The translations under genes and the position numbers were made by a program. DNA of 6,440 nucleotides, from NCBI GenBank assembly GCA_021205005.1, contig JAJPYK010000295.1:1-6440 (forward strand), read 5' to 3'. The notes under the pieces were generated by a model. That model did no database searches and was not told the origin of the DNA. It saw nothing but the letters and a program-made list of their open reading frames with translations. Source of the stretch: Paraprevotella sp. GTDB taxonomy: Bacteria > Bacteroidota > Bacteroidia > Bacteroidales > Bacteroidaceae. This document shows, one piece after another, positions 1 to 6,434 of this stretch (positions are counted from its first letter, which is position 1; every line of letters starts with the position of its first letter).

Positions 1-513
1 TGGGCGTCTTATTGCTGGCGTTTGATGGACATCGTGATCAAGGGAGACCAACTGACGCATAAGATTCTCGACGAACTGGAGACTACTTTCATCACTCCGC
101 TCGATCGTGAGGACCTCAATTCGTTGGCTTCGAGCATGGACGACATGATAGACGGCATCAACAGCTGTGCCAAGCGTATCCACATTTACAATCCCCGTTC
201 GTTGGGAGAAGGCGCCAAGGAGCTGTGCGGCTTTATTGTGAAAGAAGCTTCGTACATCAGTAAGTCTGTGGACGAATTGGAGGCATTCCGGAAAAATCCG
301 TTGGCTTTGAGAGAATATTGCGCGGAGCTGGACGAGGTGGAGAACCAGGCCGATGATGTATATGATTTTTTTGTCAAGAAGCTTTTTGAAGAGGAAATGG
401 ATTGCATCGAACTGATCAAGGTTAAGGAAATCTTGCAAGAAATGGATCGGGCGATCGATGCGGCCGCAAACGTGGGGAAGATTTTAGAGAATGTGATTGT
501 GAAATACGCTTAA
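1..513 (+). CDS. DUF47 / PhoU-like phosphate transport accessory protein, 5'-truncated by window edge
   Basis: The visible 170 codons are the C-terminal part of a DUF47-family (PhoU-like) protein, a cytoplasmic helical protein usually paired with PiT phosphate transporters and thought to modulate them. The frame is open to base 1 with no stop. Family members, from memory about 210 aa long, have a further helical segment before the point seen here, so the real start lies upstream of the window. The TTG at 22 and ATG at 25 are internal codons, not the start. Family hallmarks are the segment ITPLDREDLNSLASSMDDMID, followed by GINSCAKRI, and the C-terminal helix with QEMDRAIDAAANVG. These acidic ExxxD-like patterns correspond to the metal-binding repeats of PhoU. 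The stop (TAA 511-513) lies 16 bp before the transporter gene, so the two are almost certainly co-transcribed. Its promoter is outside the window. The family call is firm; a direct regulatory role is inferred from the pairing. Confidence 0.9.
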   Translation, partial: WASYCWRLMDIVIKGDQLTHKILDELETTFITPLDREDLNSLASSMDDMIDGINSCAKRIHIYNPRSLGEGAKELCGFIVKEASYISKSVDELEAFRKNPLALREYCAELDEVENQADDVYDFFVKKLFEEEMDCIELIKVKEILQEMDRAIDAAANVGKILENVIVKYA

Positions 514-529
514 ATGCCGATCGGAGAGT

Positions 530-1555
530 ATGGAATTATTAGTGATTATCATCGTGCTGTCCCTTTTATTCGATTTTATCAACGGGTTTCACGATGCTGC
601 CAATTCGATAGCTACCACCGTATCTACGAAAGTGCTCACGCCTTTTCAGGCTGTGGTGTGGGCGGCTGCCTTTAACTTTGTGGCATTTTTTATCGCCAAA
701 CATATCATCGGCGGTTTCGGCATTGCCAATACGGTGTCGAAAACGGTGATAGAAGAATACATCACTCTGCCGATTATCCTCGCCGGTGTAATCGCTGCGG
801 TGTTGTGGAACTTGTTTACGTGGTGGAGGGGCATTCCCTCTTCTTCTTCCCATACGCTCATCGGGGGATTTGCCGGAGCGGCCATTATGGCCAGCGGTTT
901 CGGTTCCATACAGTTGGACATCATCCTGAAAATCGCGGCTTTTATCTTTTTGGCTCCTTTGATCGGCATGGCCGTGGCTTTGGTATTCACGCTGCTGGTG
1001 TTGCGTTTATGCCGTAAGGCGCATCCTCATACGGCCGAGACTTGGTTTAAACGGTTGCAATTGGTGTCGTCGGCATTGTTCAGTGTGGGGCACGGTCTGA
1101 ACGATTCGCAAAAGGTGATGGGTATTATCGCCGCGGCCATGATCGCAGGGCATTCTCAGGGCCTGACCCTGGGCATACACAGTATCGACGATCTGCCGGA
1201 TTGGGTCCCTTTTGCCTGTTTCACGGCCATCTCGTTGGGCACTATGTCCGGCGGTTGGAAGATCGTGCGGACAATGGGTACGCGCATCACGAAAGTGACG
1301 CCTTTCGAGGGGGTGATTGCGGAGACGGCCGGTGCCTTTACCCTTTATCTGACCGAATATCTGAAGATTCCGGTGAGCACTACGCATACGATTACCGGCG
1401 CTATCATCGGAGTGGGGGCTACCAAACGTCTTTCGGCCGTGAGATGGGGAGTGACGCGCAGTCTGATGACTGCGTGGGTGTTGACCATTCCCGTCAGCGG
1501 TCTGCTGGCTGCCGCCATTTACTGGCTTTTGAATTTGTTGGGAAAGGTATGTTAG
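530..1555 (+). CDS. pit: PiT-family inorganic phosphate transporter
   Basis: This 341-aa inner-membrane permease belongs to the PiT family (PF01384), which imports phosphate, often as a metal-phosphate complex, driven by an ion gradient. The duplicated family signature is clear. The N-terminal copy has FDFINGFHDAANSIAT (residues 14-29) and GIPSSSSHTLIGG (101-113). The second copy has GHGLNDSQKVMGI (188-199) and IPVSTTHTITGAIIGVG (280-296). The Asn/Asp residues of the HDAN and LNDS motifs and the paired S-S/T-H motifs are the substrate-binding elements known for this family. Hydrophobic segments run along the whole length. The start ATG at 530 is preceded by GGAGAG (523-528), a weak and closely spaced ribosome site. 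The DUF47 partner lies just upstream. The stop TAG (1553-1555) is 5 bp before an inverted-repeat element, which leaves this reading frame intact. The family is near certain; strict phosphate specificity is inferred. Confidence 0.95.
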   Translation: MELLVIIIVLSLLFDFINGFHDAANSIATTVSTKVLTPFQAVVWAAAFNFVAFFIAKHIIGGFGIANTVSKTVIEEYITLPIILAGVIAAVLWNLFTWWRGIPSSSSHTLIGGFAGAAIMASGFGSIQLDIILKIAAFIFLAPLIGMAVALVFTLLVLRLCRKAHPHTAETWFKRLQLVSSALFSVGHGLNDSQKVMGIIAAAMIAGHSQGLTLGIHSIDDLPDWVPFACFTAISLGTMSGGWKIVRTMGTRITKVTPFEGVIAETAGAFTLYLTEYLKIPVSTTHTITGAIIGVGATKRLSAVRWGVTRSLMTAWVLTIPVSGLLAAAIYWLLNLLGKVC

Positions 1556-1560
1556 GAAAT

Positions 1561-1578
1561 CAGGAGGGTGTGTCATAA
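1561..1578 (+). repeat. Left terminal inverted repeat
   Basis: This is an 18-bp arm identical to the reverse complement of 1729-1746. It starts 5 bp after the transporter stop codon. Confidence 0.85.
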
Positions 1579-1624
1579 ATCAAAAAGCACTTTGAAAAAG
1601 TAATAATCAGAAACTTCATTCAAT

Positions 1625-1672
1625 AAAAACAACCATATAGAGCTTCGTGGAGAGCTTTATAAGGTTGTTTTT
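1625..1672. terminator. Bidirectional intrinsic terminator between convergent genes
   Basis: The arms 1625-1644 and 1653-1672 pair at 18 of 20 positions around an 8-base loop (TCGTGGAG). The outer part of each arm is AAAAACAACC / GGTTGTTTTT, so transcription from either side ends in a T-rich tract after the stem. It lies between the stops of the plus-strand transporter and the minus-strand LtaS-like gene, where a shared terminator is expected. It is inside the inverted-repeat element, so it was probably brought in by it or co-opted from it. The structure is seen directly; termination activity is inferred. Confidence 0.7.
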
Positions 1673-1700
1673 GCTTAGTTCAACGGAGGATACTTACAGA

Positions 1701-3545
1701 TTATAAGTTGTCAATCTCAAAATTTGAATTATGACACACCCTCCTGTCGTAAGAGGTTTGCAGTATGGCCTTTCCTTTTTCTTCGCGTAGGGGAGAGGGA
1801 GCAGGATCGTTGTACACGGCCTTGCGGGCGGCGTTGTCGAAAATGGTCACGCCCGTGCTGTCTTTGAACATAAATCCGTCGCTATATGTGGAATAGACGA
1901 ACGGATATACGTAATCCTTAGAGAAAATATTGCGGCTATAGAGGAAATCCATGTGCGGCAGGCCGAGTTGTCCCAACAGGGTGGCAGCCATGTCGCTCTG
2001 GTTCATCAGCGTATGGATGACTTCCGGCGATTTTATCGCACCGCCCAGCCAGAGCATGGGGATGTGGTAGAACGTAGGCGAAGTGACGTTGAATGTCGGT
2101 GAACAGCCGTGGTCGGGCAGGCAGATCACGACCAGATTGTTCCATACGGGCTGGTTTTTGAGCTTGTCGATGAACTCTCCCAGGCAGTGGTCGGTATAAG
2201 CAAACGAGTTCGCCCGTTTGTCTTTCAACCGGTGATAGGGTACTTCAACCGGTTCGTGGCTGCTTAACGTCAGGAAGCCCGTGTGCCAAAGCTCATTGGC
2301 GGGGCGTTCTTTGATCATCTCGTACAGGCGTTTGAACGTGTATTCGTCATGTGCACCCCACGAACTCGACGTGCGTTCTTTCAGGCTGAAGTCCACATCG
2401 CTTGTCAAGTGCTGGTAGCCTGTGGTGTTGAAGAAACTTCTCATGTTGGTGAAATCAATGTAGCCGCCGTACAGGAAGTCCGTCTGGTACCCGCTGGCTT
2501 TCAGCGTGCGTGCGAGCCTGGGTAAGGTTCTCGATTTGGACGGGAGCTTCATGATGGAGGTGGAGGGGTAGCTGATATGTCCGCTCAGCGTGCTTACCAG
2601 TCCGCGGTCGGTACGGAAGCTGTTGGCGTAGATGTTATCGAAGAATATGCCTTCTTTGATGAGACGGCTGAGGTTTGGATAAACGTCTTTGGCTCCGCCG
2701 AGTTCCTCCACGTAACCGCCTCCGAAGCCTTCCATAATGATGATCAGCACATCGGGCCGGAGGGTGTTGAGCAAGGGGCGTTCGCAATCTTCCGTCAGGG
2801 CGGGGTATAGCGGCTTGTAGACCTTTTCCCGTTCTTTTTCATCCAGATAGTTGTATTTGGCGGCAAAGTTTTCGGACTTGCTCCATGAGTACATCAGATT
2901 GAACGCCGGGTTGATGGCGGCGTGATTCAGGTAGGTGTCTTCGCTGAAATAGGCATTGCCTATGTTCATGGTGGAGCGTCCCACACCGCCTCGGATGCCC
3001 AGAAAGATCAGGCCGCCGAGGAGGATTTGTGCCAGATTGCAGAATACTATCTTACGGTTGAGAGGAATCGGCGTGAAGCTGCGGGGCGTAAGACGTATGC
3101 AACCCCAAGAAAAGAATATGGAGAAAACGGCCACCAGCAATAAACGGACGACTACGTAGCCGGCAGAAACGCTGGCCACGACCTGTCGGGGCGAGTCTAA
3201 ATAATTAAAGACGGTGGCGTCTAACTTGAATTTCCAGAAAGAATATAAGGATGAGTCGGCGATGCAAATCAACGACAGCAGGACGGCTATAAGGATGAAG
3301 TAGGGGCGTAGTATGGTTTTGGGACGGATCCCTTTGAACCAGATACTGAGCCATACGACCAGGAACGGAAGGATGATGAGGTAGCCGGTGGTGGCTGTGT
3401 CTAATCCTAATCCGTGCAGAATGACCTGGCACAAGTCGTATCCCGACAGCGGTTCGTTGACATAGGTGAAGATAAGTTTCTGCAAAATGAAGAACAGCAG
3501 AAAGCTTACAAATAGTTTGATCAGATAGTTGATCCGTGGTTTCAT
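1701..3545 (-). CDS. LtaS-like membrane phosphotransferase / sulfatase-fold protein with element-derived C-terminus
   Basis: This 614-aa inner-membrane enzyme is of the alkaline phosphatase superfamily (sulfatase Pfam PF00884, LTA-synthase-like). About five hydrophobic helices (roughly residues 8-28, 53-71, 81-97, 128-148, 167-184) are followed by a large domain, predicted extracytoplasmic, from about 262. Candidate catalytic and metal residues are E272 (IIMEGFGG), nucleophile T312 (SFRTDRG), H430 (LSSHEPV) and D478-H479 (LPDHG), in the order seen in LtaS and related phosphoglycerol or phosphoethanolamine transferases. The likely reaction is transfer of a phospho-headgroup from phospholipid to a glycan or lipid; the substrate is unknown. 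I chose the ATG at 3545 (MKPRINYL), immediately before the first membrane helix. An in-frame ATG at 3632 would overlap rnhA and add a polar extension. It lies 35 bp after rnhA and is probably the last gene of the argS unit. Residues from about 601 (RRVCHNSNFEIDNL) are encoded by an inverted-repeat element rather than by ancestral sequence. Confidence 0.88.
   Translation of the reverse strand: MKPRINYLIKLFVSFLLFFILQKLIFTYVNEPLSGYDLCQVILHGLGLDTATTGYLIILPFLVVWLSIWFKGIRPKTILRPYFILIAVLLSLICIADSSLYSFWKFKLDATVFNYLDSPRQVVASVSAGYVVVRLLLVAVFSIFFSWGCIRLTPRSFTPIPLNRKIVFCNLAQILLGGLIFLGIRGGVGRSTMNIGNAYFSEDTYLNHAAINPAFNLMYSWSKSENFAAKYNYLDEKEREKVYKPLYPALTEDCERPLLNTLRPDVLIIIMEGFGGGYVEELGGAKDVYPNLSRLIKEGIFFDNIYANSFRTDRGLVSTLSGHISYPSTSIMKLPSKSRTLPRLARTLKASGYQTDFLYGGYIDFTNMRSFFNTTGYQHLTSDVDFSLKERTSSSWGAHDEYTFKRLYEMIKERPANELWHTGFLTLSSHEPVEVPYHRLKDKRANSFAYTDHCLGEFIDKLKNQPVWNNLVVICLPDHGCSPTFNVTSPTFYHIPMLWLGGAIKSPEVIHTLMNQSDMAATLLGQLGLPHMDFLYSRNIFSKDYVYPFVYSTYSDGFMFKDSTGVTIFDNAARKAVYNDPAPSPLREEKGKAILQTSYDRRVCHNSNFEIDNL
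1729..1746 (-). repeat. Right terminal inverted repeat, inside the LtaS-like reading frame
   Basis: This arm is the exact reverse complement of 1561-1578. Read on the minus strand it encodes the R-R-V-C-H stretch at the C-terminus of the LtaS-like protein. Confidence 0.85.
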
Positions 3546-3580
3546 TTTATCTTCGTTTATTGATCTGAAAAAATATCGTG

Positions 3581-4249
3581 CTATTTTCTGCCGAAGTCGG
3601 CCGGAACTTCTCCCCATCGTTCTGTCTCCCATTTATGAATGGGGGTGTCGTAAGGATGTGTCCTCAACCACGTTTCGGCACGTTCGATCATCCGGAACAG
3701 GTCTTCGGTCCGTGGGTTGCGTTCCAGTTTGGTCTTGCAGCGTTTCTGTTTTACCCAACTGATAGCGTTGCGGCTGTCCGAATAGATGGGCATTTGGATG
3801 TTTTTCTGTTTCAGCAGGGCCAGCGCATGCACGATGGCCAGAAACTCGCCGATGTTGTTTGTGCCGTAAACCGGGCCGAAATGGAAAATGGTTTCTCCCG
3901 TACGGAGATACACGCCGCGGTATTCCATCGGGCCGGGATTGCCGCTGCATGCGGCATCGACAGCCAAAGCCTCGGCTTGTACTTCTGCGGGGAGCGGTAG
4001 AACCGTGTCTTTTCGGTCGTGCGGGACGTCAGCCAGTTGACCGGTGCGGGGTACGGAGGTGGGTTTCGCTTTCTTTTGCAGGTAGGCATAAGGAGAAGAG
4101 GCGTAGGCTTTTTCAGCTTCTTCTCTGCTGTCGAATGATTTGTAGACAGCACCTTTTACGCCGTTGATTTGCAGTTGGCAGTCGGCCCATGAGCTGTAAA
4201 CTCCCGGGCTGACTCCATTCCAAACCACATAAAACTTCCGTTTTCCCAT
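3581..4249 (-). CDS. rnhA: Ribonuclease H with N-terminal viroplasmin (hybrid-binding) domain
   Basis: This 222-aa cytoplasmic RNase H cleaves the RNA strand of RNA-DNA hybrids during replication and R-loop removal. Residues about 4-50 (KFYVVWNGVSPGVYSSW, then KSFDSREEAEKAY) form the viroplasmin / hybrid-binding domain known from eukaryotic RNase H1. A polar linker (about 55-92) leads to the catalytic domain. The active-site carboxylates are D98 (AVDAACSGNPGP), E135 (NNIGEFLAIV), D158 (IYSDSRNAI) and probably D218 (PADFGRK). The ending with GEVPADFGRK matches what I recall of Bacteroidetes homologues rather than E. coli RNase HI. The start ATG at 4249 gives the complete N-terminal domain and sits 13 bp after the argS stop, which suggests co-transcription. 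All expected catalytic residues are present, so the enzyme should be active. Confidence 0.93.
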   Translation of the reverse strand: MGKRKFYVVWNGVSPGVYSSWADCQLQINGVKGAVYKSFDSREEAEKAYASSPYAYLQKKAKPTSVPRTGQLADVPHDRKDTVLPLPAEVQAEALAVDAACSGNPGPMEYRGVYLRTGETIFHFGPVYGTNNIGEFLAIVHALALLKQKNIQMPIYSDSRNAISWVKQKRCKTKLERNPRTEDLFRMIERAETWLRTHPYDTPIHKWETERWGEVPADFGRK

Positions 4250-4262
4250 CGGACGTATGCTT

Positions 4263-6062
4263 TTACATGCGTTCGGGGACCTCGATGCCCAGCAGCCCCA
4301 TGCCTGTGCGGATGATTTTGCTGACTTCGGCCGAGAGGACCAGACGGAATATTTTCTTGTCTTCGTTTTCTTCGTGCAGAATGCTGAAGTCGTGATAGAA
4401 CTGATTGTATTCCTTCACCAGGTCGTAACAGTAATTGGCGATGCAGCTCGGATTATAGTCGTTGCCTGCCTGCTTGACCACATTGGGGAAGTCGGCCATC
4501 ATCTGGATGAGGCTGGTTTCTTTTTCGTTCACTTCCGTGCGTAGAGGCAGAGCGTCCGGAATGGTTATACCGGCTTCGGCCGCCTTGCGCAGGATGGAAC
4601 GGATACGGGCATAGGTGTATTGGATGAATGGACCTGTATTTCCGTTGAAGTCAATGCTTTCGGCCGGATTGAAGAGCATGTTCTTGCGGGCGTCCACTTT
4701 CAGGATAAAGTATTTCAGCGCACCCAGACCTACTATTCGGGCGATTTCGTCGGCCTCTTCTTCGCTCAGGTCGGTCAGTTTGTTGATTTTGTCTTCCGAC
4801 ATTTTTCTTGCGCTGCTGATCATTTCGCTGATCAGATCGTCGGCATCGACTACCGTACCTTCGCGGCTTTTCATCTTTCCGTTGGGCAGTTCCACCATGC
4901 CGTAGGAAAAGTGTACGAGACCTTTTCCCCACTCAAAGCCGAGTTTGTCCAAGAGGATGGATAATACCTGGAAGTGATAGTTCTGTTCGTTGCCCACCAC
5001 ATAAATCATTTTGTCGATGGGATAATCGCGGAAACGCAGTTTGGCCGTACCGATGTCTTGCGTCATATAGACCGATGTACCGTCGGCACGGAGCAAGAGT
5101 TTCTCGTCCAATCCTTCCGGTGTCAGGTCTGCCCATACGGATCCGTCAGCTTTACGGAAGAAGAGTCCTTTCTCCAGTCCCTCCATCACTTTCTCTTTTC
5201 CTTCGAGATAGGTGTCCGATTCATAATAGATCTTATCGAAACTTACGCCGAGAGCCTTGTAGGTCACATCGAATCCGGCGTATACCCACTCGTTCATTTT
5301 TCTCCATAGAGCACGGATTTCAGGGTCGTTATGCTCCCATTTCACCAGCATCTCGCGGGCTTCTTTGATGAGCGGGGCCTCGTTTTTGGCTTCTTCTTCG
5401 CTCATGCCTTGTTTCATCAGCTCCTGAATCTGTGCTTTATAATGCTTGTCGAAAGCCACATAGTAGTCACCGATGAGATGGTCGCCTTTGATGCCGGTGC
5501 TTTCAGGTGTTGCACCGTGGCCGTATTTCAGCCACGCCAACATGCTTTTGCAAATATGTATGCCGCGGTCGTTTACGATATTGGTCTTGACCACCCGATT
5601 TCCGTTGGCTGCCATGATGTTGGCCAGGGCGCAACCTAACAGGTTATTGCGCACATGTCCTAAGTGCAAGGGCTTGTTGGTATTGGGTGAAGAATACTCG
5701 ATCATGACCAACGGGGATTTTTCCGTAGCCGTTGTCAGTCCGAAGTGCTTGTTTTCGTGGATGTCGTTGAGCAGTCCGACCCAGCTTTCCTGAGAGATGA
5801 TAAGATTGAGAAAGCCTTTGACTACGTTGAAATCGCCTACGACGCTGGGATTTTTTTTTTTAAAATATTCGCCGAGGTCCCGTGCAGTGTCTTCCGGCTT
5901 CTTGTGAGAGATTTTCAGGAAGGGGAAGACGACTACGGTCAGATGTCCCTCAAATTCCTTTTTCGTCTTTTGAAGTTGTACGGTTTCTGGGGCGATGTCT
6001 TGTCCGTATAAAGTCTTGATGCCGGAAATTACGACCGATACGATTTTGTTTTCTAATTCCAT
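4263..6062 (-). CDS. argS: Arginyl-tRNA synthetase
   Basis: This 599-aa class I synthetase charges tRNA-Arg with arginine in the cytoplasm and is essential. The N-terminal tRNA-recognition (Add) domain spans about 1-100. The catalytic core begins at SSPNTNKPLHLGHVRNNLLG, where HLGH (133-136) is the HIGH signature. The second ATP-binding loop is KMKSREG (396-402), the KMSKS equivalent. A C-terminal DALR anticodon-binding domain starts at about 480, with FIQYTYARIRSILRKA as its leading helix. The length is normal for the family. The ATG at 6062 gives the expected N-terminus (MELENKIVSVV), and a good promoter lies just upstream. An uninterrupted run of 11 A in the coding strand (bases 5851-5861) encodes the FKKKN segment around residues 67-71, and is an unusual slippage-prone site. 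It appears to be first gene of an argS-rnhA-LtaS-like unit. Confidence 0.97.
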   Translation of the reverse strand: MELENKIVSVVISGIKTLYGQDIAPETVQLQKTKKEFEGHLTVVVFPFLKISHKKPEDTARDLGEYFKKKNPSVVGDFNVVKGFLNLIISQESWVGLLNDIHENKHFGLTTATEKSPLVMIEYSSPNTNKPLHLGHVRNNLLGCALANIMAANGNRVVKTNIVNDRGIHICKSMLAWLKYGHGATPESTGIKGDHLIGDYYVAFDKHYKAQIQELMKQGMSEEEAKNEAPLIKEAREMLVKWEHNDPEIRALWRKMNEWVYAGFDVTYKALGVSFDKIYYESDTYLEGKEKVMEGLEKGLFFRKADGSVWADLTPEGLDEKLLLRADGTSVYMTQDIGTAKLRFRDYPIDKMIYVVGNEQNYHFQVLSILLDKLGFEWGKGLVHFSYGMVELPNGKMKSREGTVVDADDLISEMISSARKMSEDKINKLTDLSEEEADEIARIVGLGALKYFILKVDARKNMLFNPAESIDFNGNTGPFIQYTYARIRSILRKAAEAGITIPDALPLRTEVNEKETSLIQMMADFPNVVKQAGNDYNPSCIANYCYDLVKEYNQFYHDFSILHEENEDKKIFRLVLSAEVSKIIRTGMGLLGIEVPERM

Positions 6063-6073
6063 AACCTTTTTTT

Positions 6074-6088
6074 ACCTGTCATTCAGGT
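6074..6088 (-). other. Small inverted repeat at the argS transcript start
   Basis: ACCTG (6074-6078) and CAGGT (6084-6088) pair around a 5-base loop, between the -7 box and the argS ATG. The stem is only five pairs, so it may be chance. Its placement near the expected transcription start would suit a weak operator or a 5' leader hairpin. Confidence 0.25.
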
Positions 6089-6090
6089 TG

Positions 6091-6120
6091 CAAAGTTACA
6101 TAATAAAAGGGAGAAGCAAA
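6091..6120 (-). promoter_or_regulatory. Bacteroidetes-type promoter for argS
   Basis: Reading the minus strand, TAACTTTG (complement of 6091-6098) matches the Bacteroidetes -7 consensus TAnnTTTG exactly. TTTG (complement of 6117-6120) lies 18 bases further upstream as a -33 element, close to the usual 19-21 spacing. The -7 box ends 28 bases before the argS ATG, giving a short leader. The -33 element lies in the loop of the HU terminator hairpin. Confidence 0.7.
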
Positions 6121-6138
6121 AGTATGTTTCTCCCTTTT
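6105..6138 (-). terminator. Intrinsic terminator of the HU gene
   Basis: AAAAGGGAGAA (6105-6115) and TTCTCCCTTTT (6128-6138) form a perfect 11-bp stem with a 12-base loop. On the minus strand the second arm ends in TTTT followed by ATTA, a U-rich tail typical of factor-independent termination, 24 bp after the HU stop. Its plus-strand reading also ends in a T run (6135-6139), but nothing on that strand needs terminating here. Confidence 0.7.
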
Positions 6139-6161
6139 TCCAGATAATTAGCTTATTCCGA

Positions 6162-6434
6162 TTACTGAAGTGCATCTGTCAATTCCGCACCAGCCTTGAA
6201 TTTTGCTATTTTTTTTGCAGAGATGGTGATCTGTTCTTTGGTTCTCGGGTTAATGCCTGTGCGGCTGGGACGTTCGCTTACAGAGAATGTTCCGAAGCCG
6301 ATGAGCGCAATTTTGTCACCTTTCTTTAATGCTTCTGAGATTACGTCGATAGTTGCGTCTAAAGCTTTTTTGGCGTCTGCTTTGCTCAAGCCTGTGTTTT
6401 CTGCCACGGCATTGATAAGTTCTGTTTTGTTCAT
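6162..6434 (-). CDS. hup: DNA-binding protein HU (HU-beta family)
   Basis: This complete 90-aa histone-like protein works as a dimer that bends and compacts DNA in the nucleoid. It begins MNKTELINAVAENTGLSKADAKKALDA, the usual two-helix dimerisation segment, followed by the signature GFGTFSVSERPSRTGINPRT (about 47-66) that covers the HU/IHF family pattern and the start of the DNA-binding beta arm. It ends with the conserved KIAKFKAGAELTDAL helix. Length is standard for HU. The R-P-S-R-T-G-I-N-P arm retains the proline that intercalates into DNA. The start ATG at 6434 is only 6 bp from the window edge, so its promoter and ribosome site cannot be seen. An intrinsic terminator follows at 6105-6138. 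Bacteroidetes usually carry several HU paralogues, and which one this is cannot be told here. Confidence 0.95.
   Translation of the reverse strand: MNKTELINAVAENTGLSKADAKKALDATIDVISEALKKGDKIALIGFGTFSVSERPSRTGINPRTKEQITISAKKIAKFKAGAELTDALQ

Larger units (their letters stand above)
1561..1746. mobile_element. MITE-like element bounded by perfect 18-bp inverted repeats
   Basis: CAGGAGGGTGTGTCATAA (1561-1578) is exactly the reverse complement of TTATGACACACCCTCCTG (1729-1746). After one mismatch, the match continues inward for about five more bases (TCAAA / TTTGA). The segment between is visibly A/T-rich compared with the flanking genes and encodes no transposase. The terminal GGGTGTGTCA core resembles, from memory and unchecked, the ends of some Bacteroidetes insertion sequences. 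This fits a non-autonomous, internally deleted element. No clear direct target duplication is present, so the exact boundary is uncertain by a few bases (1563-1744 is the other natural choice). Alternatives are an invertible segment or a simple intergenic palindrome. The element supplies the 3' end of the LtaS-like gene and contains the shared terminator. Confidence 0.6.

Noticed and set aside
22..27. TTG/ATG at 22-27 as start of the DUF47 gene
   Set aside because: The frame is open to base 1 and family members continue well upstream of this point, so the gene is cut by the window edge.
1007..1576. Long minus-strand open frame opposite the phosphate transporter
   Set aside because: It is antisense to a well-supported transporter, shows no recognisable family features, and has low-complexity H/R/G-rich content typical of shadow frames.
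1556..1752. Target-site duplication flanking the inverted-repeat element
   Set aside because: Flanks read ...AAATCA on the left and TGTCGT... on the right. No direct repeat is convincing at any of the plausible boundaries.
3546..3580. Separate promoter in front of the LtaS-like gene
   Set aside because: A TATTTTTT string is present but lacks the final G of TAnnTTTG and has no -33 TTTG at the right distance.
3546..3632. Longer start for the LtaS-like gene at ATG 3632
   Set aside because: It would overlap the conserved 3' end of rnhA by 52 bp and add 29 polar residues before the first membrane helix. The ATG at 3545 lies in the gap right before a typical N-terminus.
3578..4167. Plus-strand open frames opposite rnhA
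   Set aside because: They lie fully within the antisense of a clear RNase H gene and have no domain signature or initiation signals.
4257..6011. Several plus-strand open frames opposite argS
   Set aside because: These are shadows of the argS coding strand, with phase-locked composition and no recognisable domains.
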